Source of the DNA: a virus
Direction: 5' to 3' (one strand)
Length of the DNA stretch: 64,000 bases
Virus record (IMG/VR): IMGVR_UViG_3300044655_001100
Span: 32,187-96,186 of that record
The translations under genes and the position numbers were made by a program. The notes below the pieces were generated by a model. That model saw only the letters and a list, made by a program, of their open reading frames with translations. It did no database searches and had not been told where the DNA came from. Below, piece after piece: positions 22,368 through 30,251 of this stretch (positions within the stretch are counted from its first letter, which is position 1; each line of letters starts with the position of its first letter).

Positions 22368-22472
22368 ATGGAAAACTTCATACAAATAAAACAGGAAAAT
22401 GAAGCCATCGTAGCAGTCTGGATCTTGGGCGCCGTATGCGGGATATTATTATATTGGTGGAATTCTAGATGA
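22368..22472 (+). CDS. Small membrane protein
   Basis: 34 residues; polar N-terminus then a membrane span (AIVAVWILGAVCGILLYWW). Its stop overlaps the next ATG (ATGA), supporting translation. Function unknown. Confidence 0.5.
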   Translation: MENFIQIKQENEAIVAVWILGAVCGILLYWWNSR

Positions 22473-22954
22473 GAGTAATAACGCTAAGTCCTAAAGAATG
22501 CGCTTGGGGAATTGAGGTGGGTTACAAACGTATGTTTGAAAGCCCAAAGCAAGGGTATAAGGACAGTAGAGAATTAGCGGATGCCCCGGTAAGAACTAAA
22601 ATCTGGATTGACGTTAATGGCGCCTGTGGTGAACTGGCTGCTTGCCTGGCACTAAATGTTGATTGGTCTGCCTCAGTTAACACTCCCGATGACCCAGATA
22701 TAGTTATTGGTGAAAATAAAATAGATGTTAAAACCGCTGATAGGCATGGTAAAAGATTATTGATCCCAGATCATAATATAAATAAGCGATTGGATTGGTG
22801 GTATCTTCATGTTACTGGATGCATACCAACGTATCATGTATGGGGCGCCATAAAGGTTACAGATGCATTTGAAGTAGGCAGTTATGAAGACCCAGACGGA
22901 AGAGGATGGGCTTCTTTCGTTGACAAAGTTGATTTAACTAAGAAATTCACGTGA
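22469..22954 (+). CDS. Putative PD-(D/E)XK nuclease-like protein
   Basis: 161 residues. DVNGACGELAACLALNVDW, then DDPDIVIGENKIDVKTADRH, gives the Glu, PD and D-x-K pattern of restriction-endonuclease-like folds; KRLDWWYLHVTGCIPTYHVW follows as in related phage and plasmid proteins. It could cut DNA in recombination or host-genome breakdown. Called from motif order; no close family is named. Confidence 0.6.
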   Translation: MRVITLSPKECAWGIEVGYKRMFESPKQGYKDSRELADAPVRTKIWIDVNGACGELAACLALNVDWSASVNTPDDPDIVIGENKIDVKTADRHGKRLLIPDHNINKRLDWWYLHVTGCIPTYHVWGAIKVTDAFEVGSYEDPDGRGWASFVDKVDLTKKFT

Positions 22955-23382
22955 GAAATAAAATGGACGAAGAAAAAATTGAATCCGTAACATTTTATAA
23001 ACAGTCTTATTATTCTACGCAAATATTTGAAAAGAATAATGCTGTTGGCTCGTTGATGAAAATATCTTTACCAAGGGTTAAGTTTCTTGAAAAGGATGGA
23101 GAATATCGTCCGGCATGGGCTGTAGAAAAAGATAAGCCAAAAACAGTCATTCCCCCAGATGCGCCAGCCGCACAACATCGTGCTTTTAAAAAAGAAACTC
23201 GTAGAAAGTTAATGTACAAGCGTGGTGGCTATCCAATTACGCCGTTAGAACAAAAAGTATTTGATTTATTTGAACAAGGTCTTAGCTTAGCAGATGTATG
23301 CGAACAGACACGTAAAACACCGTCTACAGTCAGCGGTGCTTACAAAAGATATCAGATAAAAATACTAGCCAATAAAAAGTAA
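22951..23382 (+). CDS. Helix-turn-helix protein
   Basis: 143 residues from a GTG overlapping the upstream stop (an ATG at 22963 is an alternative). The C-terminal part (ITPLEQKVFDLFEQGLSLAD, VCEQTRKTPSTVSGAYKRYQ) is a sigma-region-4-like helix-turn-helix. The N-terminal 90 residues are unrecognised. A regulator is likely. Confidence 0.6.
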   Translation: MRNKMDEEKIESVTFYKQSYYSTQIFEKNNAVGSLMKISLPRVKFLEKDGEYRPAWAVEKDKPKTVIPPDAPAAQHRAFKKETRRKLMYKRGGYPITPLEQKVFDLFEQGLSLADVCEQTRKTPSTVSGAYKRYQIKILANKK

Positions 23383-23427
23383 ATCTGATAAGCTGCCCCC
23401 CGTTAACACAAACAATCGGGGTCACAG

Positions 23428-24006
23428 ATGAAAGTATTAACAAAGCCGCGAGAATTGGTATCTATTGATATAATTAAAGAATTTCTAGATTATAATGATA
23501 ATACAGGGAAGCTGTATTGGAAAGTAAGAGATATTAAGTATTTTAATGATGGTGAGAGAAAAGCTAATGCATGTTCTATATGGAATTCTAGATATTCTGG
23601 GAAAGAGGCTGGATGCATAGATGGCAGTAACAGAATTATTATAAGAATATTTAAAAATACATTTTTTGCTCATAGGCTTGCCTTTATTATTATGAAAGGG
23701 AGAGAACCAATTGAGCAAATAGATCACATTAATGGTGATTCTTTAGACAATAGATGGTGTAATCTTAGAGAATGTTTTGATTATGAAAATAAGCAAAATT
23801 TAACTTTGCGGTCAGATAGTTCTACAAAAGTTCAAGGTGTATATTTTCACAAAAAACGTACAAAAAATCCTTACGAATCTAGAATTAGATTGCGCGGCAA
23901 ATCTTATCATCTAGGTATGTTTAAAACATCTGAAGAAGCAGATAAGGCATACTTAAAAGCAAAACAAAAATTACATACCTTCCAACCAACTCCAAGGGAG
24001 GGTTGA
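23428..24006 (+). CDS. HNH homing endonuclease with AP2-type domain
   Basis: 192 residues. LDYNDNTGKLYWKVRD, FFAHRLAFIIMKGREPIEQI, DHINGDSLDNRWCNLRE carry the HNH residues; SSTKVQGVYFHKKRTKNPYE and HLGMFKTSEEADKAYLKAK form the AP2 part. Same architecture as 5648-6160. Its AT-rich coding differs from the helicase that follows, fitting a mobile insertion. Confidence 0.88.
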   Translation: MKVLTKPRELVSIDIIKEFLDYNDNTGKLYWKVRDIKYFNDGERKANACSIWNSRYSGKEAGCIDGSNRIIIRIFKNTFFAHRLAFIIMKGREPIEQIDHINGDSLDNRWCNLRECFDYENKQNLTLRSDSSTKVQGVYFHKKRTKNPYESRIRLRGKSYHLGMFKTSEEADKAYLKAKQKLHTFQPTPREG

Positions 24007-24010
24007 TATT

Positions 24011-25519
24011 ATGAAACAACTTCGTCCATATCAAACACAAGCTGTTAAAGAATTTTGGAACGTTTTTGATAAAGGAGAAAAACTTGTATTTGCTGCCCCC
24101 ACAGGTGCTGGGAAAACTCGCGTTGCAGCCGAAATATTTTCCGTTGCAAGAGAGCGTGGTCTTAGATGCGCTTTTACTGTTCCATTCCTTTCATTGATAG
24201 ATCAAACATGGGATGCTTTTGCTCACGTTGGGATCAGTGAGCGTGATATGTCAATTATTCAGGCTGATAATCCTTTTTGTGACTATTCAAAAAATGTCCA
24301 AATATGTTCGGCTGACACGCTTGTCCGCAGGAAAAATTTACCTGAAGTTGACGTTGTAATTTTTGATGAAGCTCATAGGCAATCTAAAATTTATAAAAGA
24401 TGGATGGATGAATATCCTAATGTTAAATTTTTGGCTATGTCAGCAACCCCGTGGGCCAAAGGCATGGCAGAGATCTGGGATAGATTGATTATAGTCAGTA
24501 CAACAAGGGAATTAATAGAGCAGAAATATTTATGCGATTATAAATATTACGCTCCCACGAGTCCTGATCTTACTGGCGTTAGAATTATTGCAGGCGACTA
24601 CCATGAAGGAGAATTGGGTAGCGCCATGAACAAGCCAGAGTTGATCGCAGATATCGTAAAAACATGGAAAGAAAAAGCAGAGAATCGCCCTACTTTATGC
24701 TTTTGTGTGACGAGAGAACATGCAAGAGAAGTTCAATCGCAGTTTTTAGAGAATGGCGTGGCTGCAGGCTATTGCGATGCTTATACCAGTGTAAGTGATC
24801 GCAAGGAATTAATTGATCAGCTTAAAACTGGTCAATTAAAGATTGTCGTTAATATTGGTACTTTAACTACAGGACTTGATGCTCCATTTTTAAGTTGTAT
24901 CATTTTGGCTAGGCCAACTAAAAGTGAAATGTTATTTTTGCAAATTGTTGGTAGAGGTTTGCGCACTCATGGGTCTAAAGATCATTGTTTAATTCTTGAT
25001 CATTCAGATACCGGGTTAAATCTTGGATTGCCTTGCACCATTCATTACACTGATTTGAAATCTGGAAAGATATCAAAGGAAGCTAAGGCGGCAGCTAAAG
25101 AAGCAGCTAAGGAAAAAAATACAAAACCTCATAAGTGCATTTCTTGCAATCACGTACATGATCGTTCGCTTATGGTCTGCCCCAGCTGTGGTCATATCCG
25201 CAAACGCATCAGCGATGTTATTATGCGTGAAGGATATTTGTCTCAACTAGATCGTGACGGTAGCCAGAAAGCAATCATTGGCGTTGACAGAGCTATAAGA
25301 CAAGATTGGTATAGTGGTCTTTTATATATCTGTATGGAACGGGGGTATGCCCAAGGCTGGGCTGCGCACAAATGGAAGGAAAAATTTGGTGGATTCCCCG
25401 ATAACTATAACAAGATTGCTAAGCCTCCTTCAAATGCTGTTCGCAGTTGGGTACGTTCTCGTCAGATTGCCTATGCTAAGGCTAAACAAAAGCAAACCGC
25501 ACAGGGTATCACATTCTGA
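24011..25519 (+). CDS. SF2 DEAD/DEAH-box helicase
   Basis: 502 residues. Motif I APTGAGKT (29-36), DEAH (119-122), SATP, and motif VI QIVGRGLRTHG show an intact superfamily 2 ATPase of the UvrB/RecG-like type II restriction-helicase style. A four-Cys zinc element (CISCNHVH..MVCPSCGH) lies near residue 380, followed by a 100-residue tail. It probably unwinds DNA in phage replication or recombination. Preceded by GGAGGG. Confidence 0.93.
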   Translation: MKQLRPYQTQAVKEFWNVFDKGEKLVFAAPTGAGKTRVAAEIFSVARERGLRCAFTVPFLSLIDQTWDAFAHVGISERDMSIIQADNPFCDYSKNVQICSADTLVRRKNLPEVDVVIFDEAHRQSKIYKRWMDEYPNVKFLAMSATPWAKGMAEIWDRLIIVSTTRELIEQKYLCDYKYYAPTSPDLTGVRIIAGDYHEGELGSAMNKPELIADIVKTWKEKAENRPTLCFCVTREHAREVQSQFLENGVAAGYCDAYTSVSDRKELIDQLKTGQLKIVVNIGTLTTGLDAPFLSCIILARPTKSEMLFLQIVGRGLRTHGSKDHCLILDHSDTGLNLGLPCTIHYTDLKSGKISKEAKAAAKEAAKEKNTKPHKCISCNHVHDRSLMVCPSCGHIRKRISDVIMREGYLSQLDRDGSQKAIIGVDRAIRQDWYSGLLYICMERGYAQGWAAHKWKEKFGGFPDNYNKIAKPPSNAVRSWVRSRQIAYAKAKQKQTAQGITF

Positions 25520-25583
25520 TCTGTGATTGTATTGTAAATATAAGCCTCTTTCCTGTATATTGCGTTAAATCACGATTTATGGG

Positions 25584-26123
25584 ATGGGGGCTTCATTGGC
25601 TAGGGCTGGGCGCAAGCGTAAAATAAATGTTGAGCGCTATCCTAGTGGCGAGGCTAAACCCTCAAATGAGGTTAGCCCTGTTGCTATAAAGAGATTAATT
25701 ATGGCTGCTACTGCACGTATGGCTGATCCAGAGTGGGGATCGGTGATAGGCCGGTATTTTTTAACTGGGCAGATAACGCAATCACAATATGAAGCAGCTA
25801 AAAAGTTTGGCGCCCTAGCCGAATCATATGACCGCATGATGCAGGGTCCTAAGCCTCCAGCCCAGTGTATGGGGGAGAGAATTGTCAGTGCTCAAATTGA
25901 TCCCTTCTCAGAAGCGGGTGAAGCAGAGGTTGAGCGCCATAAGGTAGTATCGGATAGCTTTGAAAAGATCCGTGGCATTGTGGGCAACCATTTATTGTTT
26001 GATGAGATGCGCCGGGTATGTGGTGGGGTTGGAGAGCTTCCAGAAAACTATGCTCGTTTTCTTATGATTAAAGCCGCTTTAGATAGCCTTGTTATCTTCT
26101 GGAAGATTGACTCAAAAAAGTAA
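25584..26123 (+). CDS. Conserved phage protein
   Basis: 179 residues; RAGRKRKINVERYPSGEAKP at the start, then helical (MADPEWGSVIGRYFLTGQIT, QYEAAKKFGALAESYDRMM). Proteins of this pattern are common in phages of Alphaproteobacteria with no assigned function. A TTG at 25596 is an alternative start. Followed by a strong terminator. Confidence 0.6.
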   Translation: MGASLARAGRKRKINVERYPSGEAKPSNEVSPVAIKRLIMAATARMADPEWGSVIGRYFLTGQITQSQYEAAKKFGALAESYDRMMQGPKPPAQCMGERIVSAQIDPFSEAGEAEVERHKVVSDSFEKIRGIVGNHLLFDEMRRVCGGVGELPENYARFLMIKAALDSLVIFWKIDSKK

Positions 26124-26174
26124 TTGATTTAAGTCAAGTGTGTCTTCCCCCTTGGAAGATTAACCTCCCACTTA

Positions 26175-26201
26175 GCCGCTCCTCCCAGAGCGGCCTTTTT
26201 T
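26175..26201 (+). terminator. Rho-independent terminator
   Basis: GCCGCTC-ctccca-GAGCGGC followed by CTTTTTT ends the rightward 21.6-26.1 kb unit; the convergent methyltransferase gene starts its last codon here. Confidence 0.85.
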
Positions 26202-27505
26202 CACATAATTGCTTTGATCACCTCTGCCGCCAATTGCGGTACGATAGCATTGCCTAGGGCTTTTAGCTTTGCGGCTCTTGCTTCTGCTTTCGTGATGAGG
26301 AGCGGGATGGAGGGGCGCAATCCATCCATTCCTTCGGGAACCCCATGAGCCAAGCCACAAAGTCCGGATTGAGGGAACCACGGGGCTCGTCTGGTTTTTC
26401 CGTCGGCTCCTGTGATCCAGATTGAATCTCTCCAATATGAAGAGACGCTATTGTTGAAACAGTAGCTCCTCGGTTTTGTCCCAGCCAAGAGCTCCCCGCT
26501 TCTGCTATGCTCTGAGCATTCGATGGGCCTTGATGGTTCTCGTTCGCTCTTGGTGTCGGCCAGGGAGCCGTATGTTGGTAGATCTCCTCTGATAGATATC
26601 CTGTCGTCCTGCCTGTCGCTGCTCTGGACGGACGTAATCCCTTCCGGTCCGCTGCGTCCGATGTTGTTGGTGTCGGCCATGTCGCTGCAGTCAGTAGCGC
26701 TGCTTCCGATAGATTCTTCTGTCTGCCCTGATCCCATCGTTTCAGAGCTTTCTGTGGATCGCTGTATTCCCCGCCGCCCTTCTCTCTGCAATTCGGTGTC
26801 GGCCATGTCGAATGAATTGCTACTTGCTGGCCCAGTGTCGCTGTTTCCGGCCTCAACATTCGACTGGGAGGTATTGACGATCCGTCTTTCCAATCCCTCG
26901 CTCTGGGCGTTGTCCAGGTTCCTGCCTGAAAGCTCAAAGCCGATCCCCCTTGAGCATATTTCTTTTTTCTCATTCCCTTGTCGTCTGCGCATGGTGTTGT
27001 CCATGCTAACCCAATAGAGTCTCTCTCTGATGTGAGGCGCATTGACCGAACATGCGCTAAGATTAAACGCTTGGCAGGAGTAGTCTTGACTTTCCAGATC
27101 ATCGAAAACTCCATCGAGCCAATTGAGCCCAGCTGCGCCACCAACTTGCTCTCCGATGGCGACAGGCGGTCTACATGCACTGATGAGTCTATAAAGGTGA
27201 GGCCAAAGATGCCGCTCATCGGCTTCCCCTTTCCCTTTCCCTGCAACGGAGAAAGGCTGACAGGGGCAGCTTCCTGACCAGATTTCCCGGTCCGATGGGA
27301 ATCCTGCGAGTTTAAGGGCAAGTGGAAAGCCGGCGATTCCACAGAAGAAATGGGCTTGGACAAATCCTCTGACATCATCAGGCTGAATAAGCTGAATTGG
27401 TCGGCTGTCGATTTCACCATCTGGTATTAACCCCTTTTTAATAAGATTTTTTATCCATTCTATGCAGTATGGTTCAATCTCATTATAAAAATTCCATTTT
27501 TTCAT
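26201..27505 (-). CDS. DNA (cytosine-5) methyltransferase
   Basis: 434 residues. AHFFCGIAGFPLALKLAGF (SAM site), SGSCPCQPFSVAGKGKG with catalytic Cys82, and NAPHIRERLYWVSMDN are canonical; the end has LCGLAHGVPEGMDG and KLKALGNAIVPQL. Between about residues 180 and 350 the sequence is Ser/Gly/Glu-rich with repeats around MADT, where a target-recognition domain would sit. These repeats mirror WPTP repeats in the +1 frame. It overlaps the HNH gene upstream by four bases. Likely an anti-restriction modifier. Confidence 0.9.
   Translation of the reverse strand: MKKWNFYNEIEPYCIEWIKNLIKKGLIPDGEIDSRPIQLIQPDDVRGFVQAHFFCGIAGFPLALKLAGFPSDREIWSGSCPCQPFSVAGKGKGEADERHLWPHLYRLISACRPPVAIGEQVGGAAGLNWLDGVFDDLESQDYSCQAFNLSACSVNAPHIRERLYWVSMDNTMRRRQGNEKKEICSRGIGFELSGRNLDNAQSEGLERRIVNTSQSNVEAGNSDTGPASSNSFDMADTELQREGRRGIQRSTESSETMGSGQTEESIGSSATDCSDMADTNNIGRSGPEGITSVQSSDRQDDRISIRGDLPTYGSLADTKSEREPSRPIECSEHSRSGELLAGTKPRSYCFNNSVSSYWRDSIWITGADGKTRRAPWFPQSGLCGLAHGVPEGMDGLRPSIPLLITKAEARAAKLKALGNAIVPQLAAEVIKAIM
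26263..27420 (-). CDS. Overlapping +1-frame gene inside second methyltransferase (WPTP-repeat protein)
   Basis: 385 codons without a stop, inside the C5 methyltransferase in the same relative frame as the 15827 case. AGGGG lies ten bases before its ATG. The product has four to five units of about 37 residues beginning W[TP]TP (GTWTTPRARDWKDGSS, STWPTPNCREKGGGEY, ATWPTPTTSDAADRKG, APWPTPRANENHQG), several ending with LGQQVA- or LSEEI-like text, and finishes LNPDFVAWLMGFPKEWMD. I recall many database proteins of this kind. Role unknown; translation is unproven. Confidence 0.6.
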   Translation of the reverse strand: MVKSTADQFSLFSLMMSEDLSKPISSVESPAFHLPLNSQDSHRTGKSGQEAAPVSLSPLQGKGKGKPMSGIFGLTFIDSSVHVDRLSPSESKLVAQLGSIGSMEFSMIWKVKTTPAKRLILAHVRSMRLTSERDSIGLAWTTPCADDKGMRKKKYAQGGSALSFQAGTWTTPRARDWKDGSSIPPSRMLRPETATLGQQVAIHSTWPTPNCREKGGGEYSDPQKALKRWDQGRQKNLSEAALLTAATWPTPTTSDAADRKGLRPSRAATGRTTGYLSEEIYQHTAPWPTPRANENHQGPSNAQSIAEAGSSWLGQNRGATVSTIASLHIGEIQSGSQEPTEKPDEPRGSLNPDFVAWLMGFPKEWMDCAPPSRSSSRKQKQEPQS

Positions 27506-28023
27506 TTTTTGTTTCTCTGAAAATTATATGATTTAATTATCCAATCCTTAAAGTTTTGTATAGGCATATCATTTTTTGCTCTGTTACAAATCATGCAACA
27601 AGAAACACAGTTATTTTTGTCATATCCATCTGTATTTACTACTCTATCAACTCCTTTTGAGGGATTTGTACCACAATAATGGCACTCACCCCAAAAAAAA
27701 TGTTCAAATTCTTCTTTTGTAATATTCCATAAATAATTTCTTTTTTCAGCGCTTTTTCTATAATTATAAAATGCTTCATTGATAATAACTGTATCTTTTG
27801 ACATACGTTCTCTTCCTACCCATGCCAATTTACGAGAGCAGGATGCACATGAGAAAACATTTCCCAATGCTAGTTTACTAAACCTTACTTTCCTTAGATT
27901 TCCGCAATTACATCTGCACAGTGCTATTGGAGCATTAGATTTTGATCCATCGTAACATTCAATTACTCTTAACTTACCAAACATCATTCCTAGTTTTATG
28001 TCGTTCTTTATTCCTCTAGCCAT
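27502..28023 (-). CDS. HNH endonuclease with N-terminal zinc ribbon
   Basis: 173 residues. An N-terminal zinc part (ALCRCNCGNLRKVRFSKL, FSCASCSRK) precedes an HNH core (GECHYCGTNPSKGVDRVVNT, DGYDKNNCVSCCMICNRAKN). This is the common phage free-standing homing type. AT-rich compared with the methyltransferase it overlaps by four bases. Confidence 0.88.
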   Translation of the reverse strand: MARGIKNDIKLGMMFGKLRVIECYDGSKSNAPIALCRCNCGNLRKVRFSKLALGNVFSCASCSRKLAWVGRERMSKDTVIINEAFYNYRKSAEKRNYLWNITKEEFEHFFWGECHYCGTNPSKGVDRVVNTDGYDKNNCVSCCMICNRAKNDMPIQNFKDWIIKSYNFQRNKK

Positions 28024-28032
28024 AGTAATTAC

Positions 28033-28233
28033 TCATTCGAGATCTTCGTCTTCTTCATTTTCCAATTCTGATGCTGTTGGTATTAAATTTGCCCTACAAT
28101 ATGCACTCTCAATTGTGTCCAAAACCGTGCAAAGCATACTGAAATTAGCGTCCAAATTATAAGAACTAATTTTTATTGTTGCTGTTAGTTCTTTGATTGC
28201 GTCCAAAAGTGCGTCAAATTGCTTATCATTCAT
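28033..28233 (-). CDS. Hypothetical small acidic protein
   Basis: 66 residues with a helical core and acidic tail (LENEEDEDLE). Its ATG overlaps the stop of a degenerate copy of the 28587 gene end, which suggests a recombination junction here. Confidence 0.5.
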   Translation of the reverse strand: MNDKQFDALLDAIKELTATIKISSYNLDANFSMLCTVLDTIESAYCRANLIPTASELENEEDEDLE

Positions 28234-28298
28234 TTTCTCAATTCCCTTACTAGTTTAGGCAATCTGCCTCTTGCTTCTTTACTGACACAAACTTTTAT
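28230..28298 (-). pseudogene. Fragment duplicating the 3' end of the 28587 gene
   Basis: The minus strand reads VSKEARGRLPKLVRELRK then stop, matching VAKEARGRLPKMVRELRK at the end of the intact gene at 28587-28862. No start codon remains upstream in frame. It marks a partial duplication or a deletion between repeats. Confidence 0.7.
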
Positions 28299-28305
28299 TA
28301 TTCAT

Positions 28306-28590
28306 TCAATCTAATAAATCTATTATAACTTTTTTCAGTTTTTCTATTTCCTTTTTTAAATTTTCAATCTCCAAATCATTATTTGTTTTGGTAATTTCAA
28401 ACAATAATTCTTGCGGTTTTACGCCAAGGTGGGGTGCAATTTTATTAGCCCATTCAGGCGTCATCTTGCGTCCTCCTTTTTCTGGCCAGGTTACAAGACG
28501 CCAAATTTCAACAGGTGCGCATCCTATCAATTTAGCAAGGCGAGGATTATTTAAACCTGCATCTGCCATCGCTTTTTTAAGATGAATCAT
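28306..28590 (-). CDS. XRE/Cro-family helix-turn-helix regulator with coiled coil
   Basis: 94 residues. LKKAMADAGLNNPRLAKLIG, then CAPVEIWRLVTWPEKGGRKM, TPEWANKIAPHLGVKPQELL is a lambda-repressor-like domain; the end (ENLKKEIEKLKKVIIDL) is a coiled coil for oligomerisation. A candidate phage repressor. No cleavable CI-type protease domain is present. Confidence 0.78.
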   Translation of the reverse strand: MIHLKKAMADAGLNNPRLAKLIGCAPVEIWRLVTWPEKGGRKMTPEWANKIAPHLGVKPQELLFEITKTNNDLEIENLKKEIEKLKKVIIDLLD

Positions 28591-28862
28591 TTCCGCAATT
28601 CCCTAACCATCTTTGGCAGTCTGCCTCTTGCTTCTTTAGCTACACCAACTTCTATTTCCCAATTCTCAAGTAGATTGGCGCATGACTCAATTGCTCGATC
28701 ATATCCGGCATCATAGAACCCAACCATGCCGGCGGTAACGGCTATTTCTCCCTGTACACGCATTTGCTCATAAATGGCGGCATCTAGAACATCCTTGATT
28801 GATCCGTTCTCAAGAACTCTTTCTGCAGCTTCTAATGCTTGGGGTGTCCAGATAACTGCCAT
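28587..28862 (-). CDS. Hypothetical protein
   Basis: 91 residues, helical (TPQALEAAERVLENGSIKDV, YDRAIESCANLLENWE). Its end is duplicated at 28230-28298. Overlaps the regulator gene by four bases. No family recognised. Confidence 0.55.
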   Translation of the reverse strand: MAVIWTPQALEAAERVLENGSIKDVLDAAIYEQMRVQGEIAVTAGMVGFYDAGYDRAIESCANLLENWEIEVGVAKEARGRLPKMVRELRK

Positions 28863-28863
28863 G

Positions 28864-29133
28864 TTATAAACCTCTTGCTATTACGCCGGATCTAATAAGG
28901 TCATTCATTACCATCTCAGCAGCTACGCAAACACTTCTGCCACTTTTAAGGGGGCCGATATAATTAAGAGCAAATTGCCTTCCCAGTTCATATGCAAAGT
29001 TATCCGCATCGTTCATGTATCGATCATAGTGAAACCCAAGTTTTTTACGAACGTCTATAAAACCTTCTTTAAAAGCTTTACTGTTCATCAATCTTCGGAT
29101 GCAATTAAACTCTTGAACTGTTATCTGGCTCAT
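28864..29133 (-). CDS. Hypothetical protein
   Basis: 89 residues from the ATG at 29133 with GGGGAA just before it (a TTG at 29160 would add nine). LGFHYDRYMNDADNFAYELG and a C-terminal helix. Overlaps the membrane-protein gene upstream. No family recognised. Confidence 0.5.
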   Translation of the reverse strand: MSQITVQEFNCIRRLMNSKAFKEGFIDVRKKLGFHYDRYMNDADNFAYELGRQFALNYIGPLKSGRSVCVAAEMVMNDLIRSGVIARGL

Positions 29134-29329
29134 TTCCCCGATCCAAATATTTCCTTCCAAGCTTAGTGAAGGGTAAAAAGGCTAATGTTATAAACACCAA
29201 GCCAATCATAGCGTCAGTGCTGCCATGTACTGCTTCCCAAATAAAACAAGCGGGAATAATCATTATGATTACAGGAAAAAGCCATTCTGTAACGAACAGA
29301 ACGAAGATGATGAAGATTAAAATACCCAT
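29105..29329 (-). CDS. Two-span membrane protein
   Basis: 74 residues with hydrophobic stretches at about 2-30 (ILIFIIFVLFVTEWLFPVII) and 41-55 (MIGLVFITLAFLPF) and a charged tail. Possibly an inner-membrane exclusion or lysis-related protein; no direct evidence. Confidence 0.55.
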   Translation of the reverse strand: MGILIFIIFVLFVTEWLFPVIIMIIPACFIWEAVHGSTDAMIGLVFITLAFLPFTKLGRKYLDRGNEPDNSSRV

Positions 29330-29532
29330 TATAATTCATCCATTACACGACGCAGTGCTGTGTCGCAGTTACTGGGAACGAAACCACAGAGCTCAACTAC
29401 ATGAGCGCCTATGGGTATGAGATGCGTACGAAACTTTTCAGCTTCTGCCCGATTGACGAAAACGAATTCTTTATAGATCGTTTCTTGCCTAGTCGGGATG
29501 GCAACCTTTAGCTTAAATATAAATGGTGTCAT
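29329..29532 (-). CDS. Hypothetical protein
   Basis: 67 residues: FKLKVAIPTRQETIYKEFVF, then NRAEAEKFRTHLI. Preceded by ACGGAGTG, close to the GGAGTC site common in the next island. Its stop overlaps the next start. No family recognised. Confidence 0.5.
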   Translation of the reverse strand: MTPFIFKLKVAIPTRQETIYKEFVFVNRAEAEKFRTHLIPIGAHVVELCGFVPSNCDTALRRVMDEL

Positions 29533-29689
29533 CTAGCACTCCGTTTCTGTTTTAAGCATACCATACATTTTGCATAATCCTATATGCATATTTCCGTAGT
29601 CTGTAAATCAAAGAACTTTTTTTCCAGAGTTCCTGGTTTCCCATGCGATATTTTTGCAAATCATTTTTTCACTTTTGATTTTTTCCCAA

Positions 29690-29763
29690 GTCCGATGGGG
29701 TATGATTTTTTTAAAAACGAAAATTGGTTTTCCGATTTCGATTCTCCGCAGGTCCGATGGGGT
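29690..29763. repeat. 12-mer direct repeat GTCCGATGGGGT
   Basis: Copies at 29690-29701 and 29752-29763, 62 bases apart, each followed within a few bases by a T-rich run. Meaning unknown. Confidence 0.7.
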
Positions 29764-29806
29764 GTCGTTTTTTCAGAATCCAAAATCACTTTACCCCCGA
29801 AATTAA

Positions 29807-29846
29807 TGTAAACGTCTGTAAACAATGGTAAACAATGGTAAACAAA
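29807..29846. repeat. Iteron-like tandem repeats
   Basis: Four close units around TGTAAACG, TGTAAACAA, TGGTAAACAA, TGGTAAACAA. They resemble initiator- or repressor-binding iterons. Confidence 0.6.
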
Positions 29847-30014
29847 TGACAACATTAGGCCAAGTCCTATCAATTTTGATTTGATATCTAATCATCTCAA
29901 GTCACTGTTTTCCTTATGCAAACCCCATTTTAACCCTAGCGCATATCGCCTGTAAGCCCCGCCTATGCGTCTTTTTCGGCGCCGCTATATCAGCCTAGTC
30001 TCTAGCCTTTTGGC

Positions 30015-30239
30015 CTATTTGCGCCGCTCTGAGGCTTGCCGCCGAATATTGCCTAAAGCCTTGTCTATGCTCAAAGCCCTATAGAGCCCCTTGGATAGCT
30101 CTTGATCATGCCTAGGGGTAAACCTAGCCCATAGCCTCAAGCCCTTACCAAAGCGCCACGAATGGCGATTGAGTAAAGCCTCAAATAGGCAAGCTTCTGC
30201 ATTGGCGGCCGTTAGTGTTACGGCGCCTTTTATGTTCAG
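30015..30239 (-). CDS. ORF without a standard start codon
   Basis: 74 codons open from a stop at 30245 to the TAG at 30015. The sequence (LTAANAEACLFEALLNRHSW, RFGKGLRLWARFTPRHDQEL, YRALSIDKALGNIRRQ) looks protein-like and shares the island's codon use. The only starts near its N-terminus are CTG at 30239 or ATA; there is no good ribosome-binding site. It may use CTG, or be a decayed gene. Confidence 0.4.
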   Translation of the reverse strand: MNIKGAVTLTAANAEACLFEALLNRHSWRFGKGLRLWARFTPRHDQELSKGLYRALSIDKALGNIRRQASERRK

Positions 30240-30251
30240 TTAAATTGGAAA

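Larger units (their letters stand above)
29533..30014. other. AT-rich intergenic region with iteron-like repeats (possible origin or control region)
   Basis: No standard gene in 480 bases. It holds tandem TGGTAAACAA-type units at 29807-29846, an identical 12-mer GTCCGATGGGGT at 29690 and 29752 each followed within a few bases by a T-run, and a variant of the island's operator palindrome at 29561-29577. Such a mix is typical of replication origins or complex operators. Confidence 0.5.

Noticed and set aside
27289-27299. Third copy of GGTCCGATGGG inside the second methyltransferase
   Set aside because: It is explained by coding sequence and lacks the following T-run of the two intergenic copies, so I treat it as chance.
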